IMG/VR virus record: IMGVR_UViG_3300045131_000175
Span: 1-27,821 of that record
Source of the DNA: a virus
DNA length: 27,821 nt
Direction: 5' to 3' (one strand)
Positions within the stretch are counted from its first letter, which is position 1. Every line of letters starts with the position of its first letter. The notes beneath the pieces were generated by a model, which was not told the DNA's origin, ran no database searches, and was given only the letters and a program-made list of their open reading frames with translations. Below, piece after piece: positions 14,384 to 19,441 of the stretch. The position numbers and the translations under genes are program-made.

Positions 14384-14412
14384 GGGCAGGGGTCAAACCC
14401 TGCCCTTTTTTT
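14384..14412 (+). terminator. Intrinsic terminator acting on rightward transcripts, inside the leftward operon
   Basis: A perfect 8-bp stem (GGGCAGGG at 14384-14391, CCCTGCCC at 14398-14405) closes a 6-base loop and is followed directly by seven T on the + strand (14406-14412). Read rightward this is a standard intrinsic terminator. Read leftward, in the direction of the genes on both sides, the hairpin is preceded by A and followed by AACTAG, so it should not terminate but could stabilise or divide the mRNA between the DUF669 and exonuclease genes. Confidence 0.8.
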
Positions 14413-14414
14413 GC

Positions 14415-14888
14415 TTACTTCTTCTGCCAAGGTGGCGCAGCCTTACCGGTTGCCGCAGCCTTTGCTACTGGTGCGGGTGGCGTTGAGCCAGCAATGGCTT
14501 TAAAGCCTTTGACTTCGTTCTGGTCGCCGTACTGCTCGCTTGAACGAATATCCACCTTGATCGACAGTTGGCCACCAATCAGCTCATCTGTGTCGGCAAC
14601 CTTGGCTATACCAATAGCGCGCATGACTTCGCCTAATTGCTGGCGACCAATTTCCTCGGCCTTTGGGTTAGGGTTACGAATGTTCAAGTTGCCAAAGACA
14701 ATTCTGCCCTGATGGCTCGGGCCAATGATGTCGTAGCGAATCGCAATGTACTGGCCAGTTCCTGCCTTGGTGTTTTTCAACTCCGCAGCCGTGATGCTGG
14801 CCGTGTACCAACCCGCTGGCAGCGGCTCGTAGGATTTGTCGCTAACTGGCATTGCATCTGCTTCAAAGGTTTGGTCTAAAAAAGCCAT
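14415..14888 (-). CDS. DUF669 family protein, probable phage ssDNA-binding protein
   Basis: This 157-aa protein has the DUF669 pattern: PLPAGWYTASITAAELKNTK, GTGQYIAIRYDIIGPSHQGR, then IVFGNLNIRNPNPKAEEIGRQ, IGGQLSIKVDIR and a closing GFKAI. It ends in a Pro/Ala-rich tail with a terminal APPWQKK. Members sit in phage recombination clusters beside Sak-type recombinases and are thought to be OB-like single-strand binding proteins. The N-terminus begins FLDQTFEADAMP. The ATG overlaps the upstream TAA as TAATG. A hairpin follows the stop. The function is inferred from family and neighbours. Confidence 0.85.
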   Translation of the reverse strand: MAFLDQTFEADAMPVSDKSYEPLPAGWYTASITAAELKNTKAGTGQYIAIRYDIIGPSHQGRIVFGNLNIRNPNPKAEEIGRQQLGEVMRAIGIAKVADTDELIGGQLSIKVDIRSSEQYGDQNEVKGFKAIAGSTPPAPVAKAAATGKAAPPWQKK

Positions 14889-15280
14889 TATTCTTCTCCG
14901 ATCATGGTGATAGTAAATGTTGGTCTGCCTGGCGTTGTGGTAATAGCGCCGAGCAAAGGTTTAGTAATACTTTCATCTGCTGCTTTCCAAGCTGCCGAAG
15001 CAATCTCAGGTTTCCAACGAAACAAACTACTTAAATGCGCCTCAAGTCCGTTTGCAGCCGCCAGTTCCTGTAACTTGTCGGCGTTGATCTTGCGGTTCAT
15101 ACGGCCTTCGATCTTGACGACGTACTGGCCGACCTCGCGGTTTTGGGTGCCTTCAAATGATTCAGCCACCTTGAAATGCTTAGTCAGCTTGTCTTCAATC
15201 TCACGACGGTAGGACGTTGCTGCTGCTTCTTCCATTTTGGCAATCGTCCATTCCTTGGTTAGCGTTTCGACTTCGTTCAT
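14888..15280 (-). CDS. Hypothetical recombination-cluster protein
   Basis: The ATG at 15280 has GGAG eight bases upstream and overlaps the TGA of a 23-aa gene, so it is preferred over the GTG at 15289; the product is 130 aa. The N-terminal half is a charged helix (LTKEWTIAKMEEAAATSYRR, EIEDKLTKHF), followed by a strand-rich part (GQYVVKIEGRMNRKINADKL) and a helix-to-strand end. Similar helical proteins are found beside DUF669 and Sak4-like genes in phages and may help load the recombinase. No catalytic motif was seen. The operon is continuous on both sides (TAATG downstream). Confidence 0.75.
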   Translation of the reverse strand: MNEVETLTKEWTIAKMEEAAATSYRREIEDKLTKHFKVAESFEGTQNREVGQYVVKIEGRMNRKINADKLQELAAANGLEAHLSSLFRWKPEIASAAWKAADESITKPLLGAITTTPGRPTFTITMIGEE

Positions 15281-15348
15281 AGAATCCACTCCACGATGGT
15301 TTCAGCAAAGATGGCCAGAGTCATGACTATCGCAATATTGATATTCAT
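15277..15348 (-). CDS. 23-aa membrane microprotein between recombination genes
   Basis: The frame starts at an ATG overlapping the TGA of the Sak4-like gene (ATGA at 15348-15345) and stops at a TGA overlapping the ATG of the next gene (ATGA at 15280-15277). The 23 residues (MNINIAIVMTLAIFAETI then VEWIL) form one hydrophobic helix with two Glu near the end. The exact fit between two coupling junctions, in an operon where every other junction also overlaps, supports translation. No separate ribosome site is evident, so expression would depend on coupling. The function is unknown. A simple relay peptide that carries ribosomes to the next gene is an alternative. Confidence 0.55.
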   Translation of the reverse strand: MNINIAIVMTLAIFAETIVEWIL

Positions 15349-16022
15349 TTCTTCGCTCCGATCTTATTAATGATTACCGTCAAGTCAGGCGCTTCCCACG
15401 ATTCGAGCTTGCCAGAACGATCCTTGGCTAACCATAGGCCATCGCTATCGCACATTAAAGCGCGTTGGGCAAAGCCGTCGGCATCCTTTTCAACTCTAAG
15501 CGCCAGCACTTCGTCAAAGAAATACGGCAAGGATTGGCCGGTCTTGTTGCCTGGCATCGAAGGTGCGTACAAAATGCGCCCCATTTCATCCTGCGTTTTC
15601 TCCAGCTTGGCCGTCATCAAAACGTGCTTGGCCGGTAAGTCGCGGAATGCTCGGATAATGTCGGCCATCTGTTCCTGCATGGAACCGTAGGCTGCCCTTG
15701 GATCTTTATTGATTTTTTTCTCATAGTTCAAACAGACTTCAGCGATCTCCGAAATGCTGTCAATGGCTACCGATTCAAACTGCGCAGCCTCGGCAGATTC
15801 AGATAGCCATTTGTAAGCCTCTTGAAGCTCTGCCATCGTGGTGATTTCGATGTAAGGCAGTTCGGCATCCTGAATTGATAGGAGGCCGCCCTCGGCGCTC
15901 AAAACGATTGGGGTGGGCAGCGTTGGGATTAGGCTGGTTTTGCCAGCACCGGCTGCACCGTAGACCAACAACTTGACACCGTTGCCAGCTAGGTTGCCGG
16001 TGCTTTTTAGATTAATGGCCAC
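15345..16022 (-). CDS. Sak4-like RecA-fold ATPase (AAA_24), phage recombinase
   Basis: The GTG start at 16022 has GGAGG six bases upstream and gives 225 aa. Walker A is VYGAAGAGKTS (G22-T29). Walker B-like is FESVAIDSISEIAE. A central block ADIIRAFRDLPAKHVLMTAK with a following EKTQDEMGRILYAPSMPG matches the phage AAA_24/Sak4 group of short RecA-fold single-strand annealing or recombination ATPases. It lacks the RecA C-terminal domain, as usual for the group. It sits next to DUF669, which often accompanies Sak4 as the single-strand binding partner. It overlaps the upstream gene by 11 bases. The family call is strong; strand-exchange activity is inferred. Confidence 0.9.
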   Translation of the reverse strand: MAINLKSTGNLAGNGVKLLVYGAAGAGKTSLIPTLPTPIVLSAEGGLLSIQDAELPYIEITTMAELQEAYKWLSESAEAAQFESVAIDSISEIAEVCLNYEKKINKDPRAAYGSMQEQMADIIRAFRDLPAKHVLMTAKLEKTQDEMGRILYAPSMPGNKTGQSLPYFFDEVLALRVEKDADGFAQRALMCDSDGLWLAKDRSGKLESWEAPDLTVIINKIGAKK

Positions 16023-16215
16023 GGCTTACCTCCGCATAGGTCAAGTCGGTTGCGTCGTTCTCAGCGGCAGCCCAAAGATGCGCCCAATCTTGGGCAGTCT
16101 TGCCGCTTCCCACGGCTTTCACGTTGCAGTTATGCGCCACCAGCACGGCGTCAACGTCATCTAAGTCGATGTCGTGTTCGGCGTAAATGGCTTTCGCGTC
16201 TGTTGAAATCATCAT
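16012..16215 (-). CDS. Hypothetical small acidic protein, first gene of the leftward operon
   Basis: Not recognised. The 67-aa product is acidic (IYAEHDIDLDDVDAVLVAHN, AAAENDATDLTYAEV) with no membrane span. A ribosome site GGAGAAGGAA precedes two adjacent ATG codons (16215 and 16212). It is the first gene after the proposed leftward promoter, so it should be among the earliest products. Small acidic first-early proteins of phages often bind host DNA-binding enzymes or mimic DNA, but nothing here proves it. It overlaps the GTG of the Sak4-like gene. Confidence 0.7.
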   Translation of the reverse strand: MMISTDAKAIYAEHDIDLDDVDAVLVAHNCNVKAVGSGKTAQDWAHLWAAAENDATDLTYAEVSRGH

Positions 16216-16263
16216 GTTCCTTCTCCTAAATGTCGCCGGTCAGGGTATCTGGTTGGCGATTGC

Positions 16264-16292
16264 TTGCAAGATTACCGAATACAAAGTAGGAT
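16264..16292 (+). promoter_or_regulatory. Candidate promoter for HTH and primase genes
   Basis: TTGCAA (16264-16269), 17 bases, then TAGGAT (16287-16292), four of six matches in each box. It lies on top of the leftward promoter, so the two would exclude each other. Downstream are two copies of a TGTCAAC/GTGACAG-like motif (in reverse, CTGTTGAC and CTGTCAC at about 16300-16292 and 16321-16315), which might be operators for the HTH protein encoded at 16332. Confidence 0.35.
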
Positions 16293-16297
16293 GTCAA
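16269..16297 (-). promoter_or_regulatory. Candidate sigma70 promoter for the leftward operon
   Basis: On the - strand a perfect TTGACA (16297-16292) is separated by 17 bases from TAATCT (16274-16269). The -10 is weak but the -35 and spacing are ideal. A start near 16262 would leave a leader of about 47 bases before the first leftward gene at 16215. The opposite strand holds a facing promoter candidate. Confidence 0.5.
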
Positions 16298-16331
16298 CAG
16301 TTTGATGTAAAAAAGTGACAGGGGAATATAA

Positions 16332-16514
16332 ATGCTAACTTTAGAGCAAATTAGGAATAAATTACAGGATCGCCGACTTGGCTTGATTGTTAAGGCCACC
16401 GGCCTTCACTACAACACCTTGCGCGATGTTCGGGACAATTCTGAGGCTAATCCCACCTATAAAGTTGTTAAATTGCTAAATGATTATTTCTCAGGGACAT
16501 TAAGTAATGGCTGA
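16332..16514 (+). CDS. Cro-like small helix-turn-helix protein
   Basis: The 60-aa protein follows an AGGGGA ribosome site. Its sequence MLTLEQIRNKLQDRRLGLIV then KATGLHYNTLRDVRDNSEANPTY and KVVKLLNDYFSG fits a single HTH domain: IVKATGLHYNTLRDVRD is the helix-turn-recognition-helix segment. Similar proteins of this size are common in phages, beginning with TLEQIRxxLxDRRL. It is the first rightward gene after the divergent promoters and probably controls them. Its stop lies 8 bases inside the primase gene. No repressor-type oligomerisation domain is present, so nothing here points to lysogeny. Confidence 0.85.
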   Translation: MLTLEQIRNKLQDRRLGLIVKATGLHYNTLRDVRDNSEANPTYKVVKLLNDYFSGTLSNG

Positions 16515-18516
16515 CCTATCCAATATATTTGGCGGCCCTTGGTCACCACCACCAGAAAAAATACTTACTTCGCCAGAGCAGCAATTGATTGATGCGATGG
16601 TGGCAATTGGCTTGGAGCCGCCAGATCAAATACGGATGGACGGCAAAATCCACCGTTTTAAGTCTGGCACCAAAGGCTCCGGCAACCACGGCGATAAGCC
16701 AGGCTGGTATTTGATCTTTGGCGACGGCATCCCTGCCGGTCGGTTTGGTTGCTGGCGCATGGGCATCGAGCAGACCTTTCGCGCTGACGTTGGCCGTAAA
16801 TTGTCCGACTCTGAGGAAATGACCTTTGTTCGGCGCTTGACTGAGGCTAAAACCCTGCGCGACGCTGAAATTCAGCGCAAGCACGAAGTCGCCGCCGACA
16901 CCGTTGAAAAAATATGGGTTGGTGGTGGCTTGGCCTCGCCAGATCATCCGTATTTGCAACGCAAGGGCATCAAGCCGCACGGCTCGCGCATTACCGGCGA
17001 CGGCAGGTTGATGGTTCCTTTGTATGGCACCGACGGCGTCTTATCGAGCATTCAGTACATTGATGGCGATGGGAATAAGCTATATCACCCTGGCGGCCAG
17101 ACCGGCGGCAAATACCTGATGATTGGCACGATGGACGAGCCTGGCGTTTTGTATTTGGCCGAAGGATTCGCCACCGCTGCAACGATTCACGAAACAACGA
17201 ACCGACCTTGCGTCGTGGCGTATTCGGCTTCCAACCTTGTGCCTGTTACCGGCATCCTGCGCGACACTTACGGCGTTCAGCAAAGCATCGTGATTGTGGC
17301 TGACAACGACGCCTCTGGCGTTGGCCAGCGCTACGCCGAGCAATCCTGCGCCAAGTTCGGCGCTGAAATGATCCTGCCGCCCATCCAAGGCGACGCCAAT
17401 GATTACGTCAAAGATGGCCACGATCTTCTAGCCTTACTTAATCCACCCATCGAAGGCTGGTTAGTACCGATTGACGAGTTCTGCGCCAAACCCGCCCCGA
17501 TCTCATGGCTAGTTAAGCGTTGGGTGCAATCCAATGCCTTGGTGATGGTGCATGGCCCGTCAGGTGGCGGTAAAACCTTTGTTGTTTTAGATTGGTGCTT
17601 GCGCATGGCCAGCTCTGTCCCTGATTGGTGCGGCAATAAGGTCAAGGCCGGAAACGTGGTCTATTTAGCCGGTGAAGGTCACCATGGCTTGCGCGGTCGC
17701 GTAGCCGCTTGGAAACAGCACCACCAAGTAACCACCCCCATCAATATGTGGCTATCCAAGGACGGCTGTGATTTAAATACGCCAGCCGGTTATTTAAAGG
17801 TGGTGCAGCAAATCCGTGGCATTAAACAACCCACCGTCATTATTGTGGATACCTTGCACCGCTTTCTATCAGGGGACGAAAACAGCGCCCAAGACGCTAA
17901 GACGATGCTGGATTCGTGCAATAACCTGATGAACGAGTTCGATTGCTCGGTCATATTGGTGCATCACACCGGTGTATCGGAAGAAGCGCAGCACCGAGCC
18001 CGAGGCTCAAGTGCGTGGCGTGGAGCCTTAGATATTGAGATATCGGTGGTGCCTGGCACGGATACCACGCCAATGAAGCTGGTGCAAAGGAAGTCAAAAG
18101 ACGCCGAAATGACCGAGCCGGTCTTCCTATCCCTGCAATCCGTGGCCATTACCGGCTGGAGGGACGAGGATGACCAGCCAGTAACCAGCGCGGTCGTCGT
18201 CGAATCATCGGCGCCAGTAAGAGATAAGAAGGACTCCAAGACCGACGGATTTAGGAAAATGTTTGAAAATGCGTGGTTTGATTCAGGCGCTGAAGTCATT
18301 AACGATCAGCCATACTTGTCTAGGTCGGCGCTGAAAGAGAAACTTGCCAAGGACGGCAACGCCGATCGAACGATCAGGAACATGATTAATCCGTCCTACA
18401 CCGATAAATTGATCGGGTATTTGATGCAGTCAGGGATGATTCAAGCCAGCGAACATGGGTGGATTATGGTTAATGAATTGGAAACGAATGCACTGCTTTT
18501 GAGGAAGAATAGTTAG
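16507..18516 (+). CDS. Bifunctional TOPRIM primase / RepA-like replicative helicase
   Basis: The 669-aa protein has two parts. Residues about 30-310 hold a phage primase: GKIHRFKSGTKGSGNHGDKP, GWYLIFGDG, then a TOPRIM with YLAEGFATA (E219) and VADNDASG (D266, D268). Residues about 325-560 hold a RecA-fold helicase of the RSF1010 RepA/AAA_25 type: Walker A HGPSGGGKTF (349-358), Walker B TVIIVDTLHRFLSG (D448), and the SVILVHHTGV plus RARGSSAWRGALD motifs. The C-terminal 100 residues look like a winged-helix or linker domain. This fusion would open and prime DNA, handing over to the host polymerase. Iteron-like repeats follow directly after the gene. Confidence 0.93.
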   Translation: MADLSNIFGGPWSPPPEKILTSPEQQLIDAMVAIGLEPPDQIRMDGKIHRFKSGTKGSGNHGDKPGWYLIFGDGIPAGRFGCWRMGIEQTFRADVGRKLSDSEEMTFVRRLTEAKTLRDAEIQRKHEVAADTVEKIWVGGGLASPDHPYLQRKGIKPHGSRITGDGRLMVPLYGTDGVLSSIQYIDGDGNKLYHPGGQTGGKYLMIGTMDEPGVLYLAEGFATAATIHETTNRPCVVAYSASNLVPVTGILRDTYGVQQSIVIVADNDASGVGQRYAEQSCAKFGAEMILPPIQGDANDYVKDGHDLLALLNPPIEGWLVPIDEFCAKPAPISWLVKRWVQSNALVMVHGPSGGGKTFVVLDWCLRMASSVPDWCGNKVKAGNVVYLAGEGHHGLRGRVAAWKQHHQVTTPINMWLSKDGCDLNTPAGYLKVVQQIRGIKQPTVIIVDTLHRFLSGDENSAQDAKTMLDSCNNLMNEFDCSVILVHHTGVSEEAQHRARGSSAWRGALDIEISVVPGTDTTPMKLVQRKSKDAEMTEPVFLSLQSVAITGWRDEDDQPVTSAVVVESSAPVRDKKDSKTDGFRKMFENAWFDSGAEVINDQPYLSRSALKEKLAKDGNADRTIRNMINPSYTDKLIGYLMQSGMIQASEHGWIMVNELETNALLLRKNS

Positions 18517-18530
18517 TATCTTAGCATTAG

Positions 18531-18668
18531 AAAAGTTGACCCTAAATGACCCTAGGGTCATGACCCTAGTCAGGGTCAAAAAGGGGCAAAAGATGGCAAA
18601 AGTTGACCCTCCCTGACCCCTAACCCTTAGGGTTAGGGTCAAGGGTCAATGCCAGCAGGGTCAGGGTT
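18531..18668 (+). repeat. AGGGTC/GACCCT iteron cluster
   Basis: Exact hexamers GACCCT start at 18538, 18548, 18562 and 18605; AGGGTC starts at 18554, 18572, 18635, 18642 and 18657. Near copies are GACCCC at 18615 and AGGGTT at 18663. The 13-mer AAAAGTTGACCCT occurs twice (18531-18543, 18598-18610). TGACCCTAGGGTCA (18547-18560) is a perfect 14-bp palindrome, and GGCAAAAG is repeated with a 10-base step at 18585 and 18595. On random sequence about 0.06 copies would be expected in this length. Confidence 0.9.
18618..18638 (+). repeat. Perfect inverted repeat with telomere-like TTAGGG units
   Basis: The arms CCCTAACCCT (18618-18627) and AGGGTTAGGG (18629-18638) are perfect inverse complements around one T. 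It sits inside the iteron cluster and is flanked by GACCC and GGTC, so the near-palindrome reaches about 25 bp. It could extrude as a cruciform or be a double binding site. Confidence 0.8.
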
Positions 18669-18743
18669 GGTTAAGTTTAAAGATTTTGTTTTGTTAGTTT
18701 TTTGGTATCTTTTTTTTATTAACATTTTATTACGAAAAAAATC

Positions 18744-18989
18744 ATGGGAATTCATGGAATTGGTCGGCCAGCAAAACCGGACGTAAAGTATTTCCAGCGG
18801 CAGCTTGGGGCGACGGAAAGGCACACGTTGCTGGTGGCTGGTGATGGCGATCTGTCGGCTGGGTTTCTGGAAGTGATCGATGCTTACCGGCATTTCTATA
18901 AACTTGGTTTAAGGCCTGATATGGCGCTCGATGGAGTTACCCTAGTCCTACCCAAAGGAAGGAAGAAAAACGTCTCTAAGACCCCTTAG
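18744..18989 (+). CDS. Small basic protein next to the iterons, possibly ribbon-helix-helix
   Basis: The 81-aa product is not firmly recognised. The N-terminus is basic (GRPAKPDVKYFQRQLGATER), the middle reads LLVAGDGDLSAGFLEVIDAY, and the C-terminus is VTLVLPKGRKKNVSKTP. The GDLSAGFLEVI segment resembles the G-x-L-S-x-G-h-x-x-h pattern of small ribbon-helix-helix repressors, which would suit a gene between two repeat regions. No ribosome site is present; the ATG lies 10 bases after a TATTAC box, so it may be leaderless. Confidence is for the gene being real; the DNA-binding call is weak. Confidence 0.6.
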   Translation: MGIHGIGRPAKPDVKYFQRQLGATERHTLLVAGDGDLSAGFLEVIDAYRHFYKLGLRPDMALDGVTLVLPKGRKKNVSKTP

Positions 18990-19054
18990 AATCGATTTAA
19001 ACGCTACTGGTGGTGCAGGTTGTGCGCGGTGTTTTTTAAAGAAAGAAAAACAAA

Positions 19055-19104
19055 CGCAAACGAACGCAAACGAACATAAACGAAAGCAAAGGAAAGGAAA
19101 CGAA
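19055..19104 (+). repeat. Five tandem 10-base repeats, consensus CGCAAACGAA
   Basis: Consecutive units are CGCAAACGAA, CGCAAACGAA, CATAAACGAA, AGCAAAGGAA and AGGAAACGAA, with a more degenerate unit before them (GAAAAACAAA at 19045). The period is one helical turn, so each AAA faces the same side of the DNA. Such arrays suit cooperative protein binding or DNA bending. Confidence 0.85.
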
Positions 19105-19238
19105 CATTGGTGGTCGGAGGAAGCTCCCCCCGCCTCTTTCTTTATTCTTTTTTGGCCTCCCCCCTCTTTTTTTGCTACCAATTTTGTAACTAATGTTTTG
19201 AAAGTAGTAATCAAATTGCATCCCGCTATAGGTTTTGG

Positions 19239-19293
19239 CTAACGTAATGTTTGAATGTCGCATAAGGCGTTTTATGTCAAATGCGACCGTTAG
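19239..19293 (+). repeat. Nested inverted repeat
   Basis: Outer arms CTAACG (19239-19244) and CGTTAG (19288-19293); inner arms GTCGCAT (19257-19263) and ATGCGAC (19281-19287); innermost CATAA (19261-19265) and TTATG (19272-19276) could pair instead. The outer and inner right arms are contiguous while the left arms are 12 bases apart. It is not followed by a T run suited to an intrinsic terminator. Confidence 0.6.
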
Positions 19294-19424
19294 GTTTTTC
19301 CTTGTGTGTGTGCGCTCACTCACTTTTTCCTGACTTTTTGATAGGGGGGGGAGGTCGGGGCTGAGAGAAAATTTTTGTTGTACCCTCCGCCACCCAAAAA
19401 AAGTGAAACTAGGAAAATCAATTT

Positions 19425-19433
19425 TGTTATAGT
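19425..19433 (+). promoter_or_regulatory. Extended -10 promoter immediately before the methyltransferase gene
   Basis: TGTTATAGT contains the extended -10 TGn followed by TATAGT (five of six matches). The -35 region is poor (GTGAAA at 19403 with long spacing), which an extended -10 can tolerate. The start would fall about 19440-19442, on or within two bases of the ATG at 19442. Confidence 0.55.
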
Positions 19434-19441
19434 CCGAAAAT

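Larger units (their letters stand above)
18517..18743 (+). other. Non-coding iteron/AT-rich region, candidate replication origin
   Basis: This 227-base interval has no gene. Its first two thirds hold nine exact GACCCT/AGGGTC copies on both strands plus variants. The last third (about 18669-18740) is AT-rich with long T runs and could be a DNA-unwinding element. Its place right after the primase/helicase gene, in a phage with no polymerase in view, makes it the best origin candidate in the window. The strand is nominal. Confidence 0.55.
18990..19441 (+). other. Non-coding control region with purine/pyrimidine blocks and repeats
   Basis: This 452-base interval has no convincing gene in either direction; the open frames on the - strand are low-complexity and lack family features. 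It holds a purine-rich 10-base tandem array (19055-19104), a pyrimidine-rich block (about 19120-19175), a large stem-forming element (19239-19293), a run of eight G near 19344, and an extended -10 promoter at its right end. TAAAGAAAGA (19037-19046) and TCTTTCTTTA (19135-19144) form a 10-bp inverted repeat around the array. The strand is nominal. Confidence 0.6.

Noticed and set aside
14371-14712. Rightward open frame opposite the DUF669 gene
   Set aside because: It runs through an intrinsic terminator and is antisense to a recognised gene; composition is that of a shadow frame.
16332-16514. HTH protein as evidence of a temperate phage
   Set aside because: It is only Cro-sized and there is no integrase, attachment site or second repressor in the window.
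16543-16980. Leftward open frame opposite the primase gene
   Set aside because: Antisense to the conserved primase domain, with no motifs of its own.
18561-18578. TGACCCT-agtc-AGGGTCA hairpin after the primase gene as a terminator
   Set aside because: It is followed by A rather than T on the + strand; it is better explained as two iterons facing each other.
19055-19104. The 10-base array as a CRISPR array
   Set aside because: Units are too short, have no spacers and no cas genes are nearby.
19198-19232. TTGAAA ... TATAGG as a promoter in the control region
   Set aside because: The spacer is 23 bases, too long for a sigma70 promoter.
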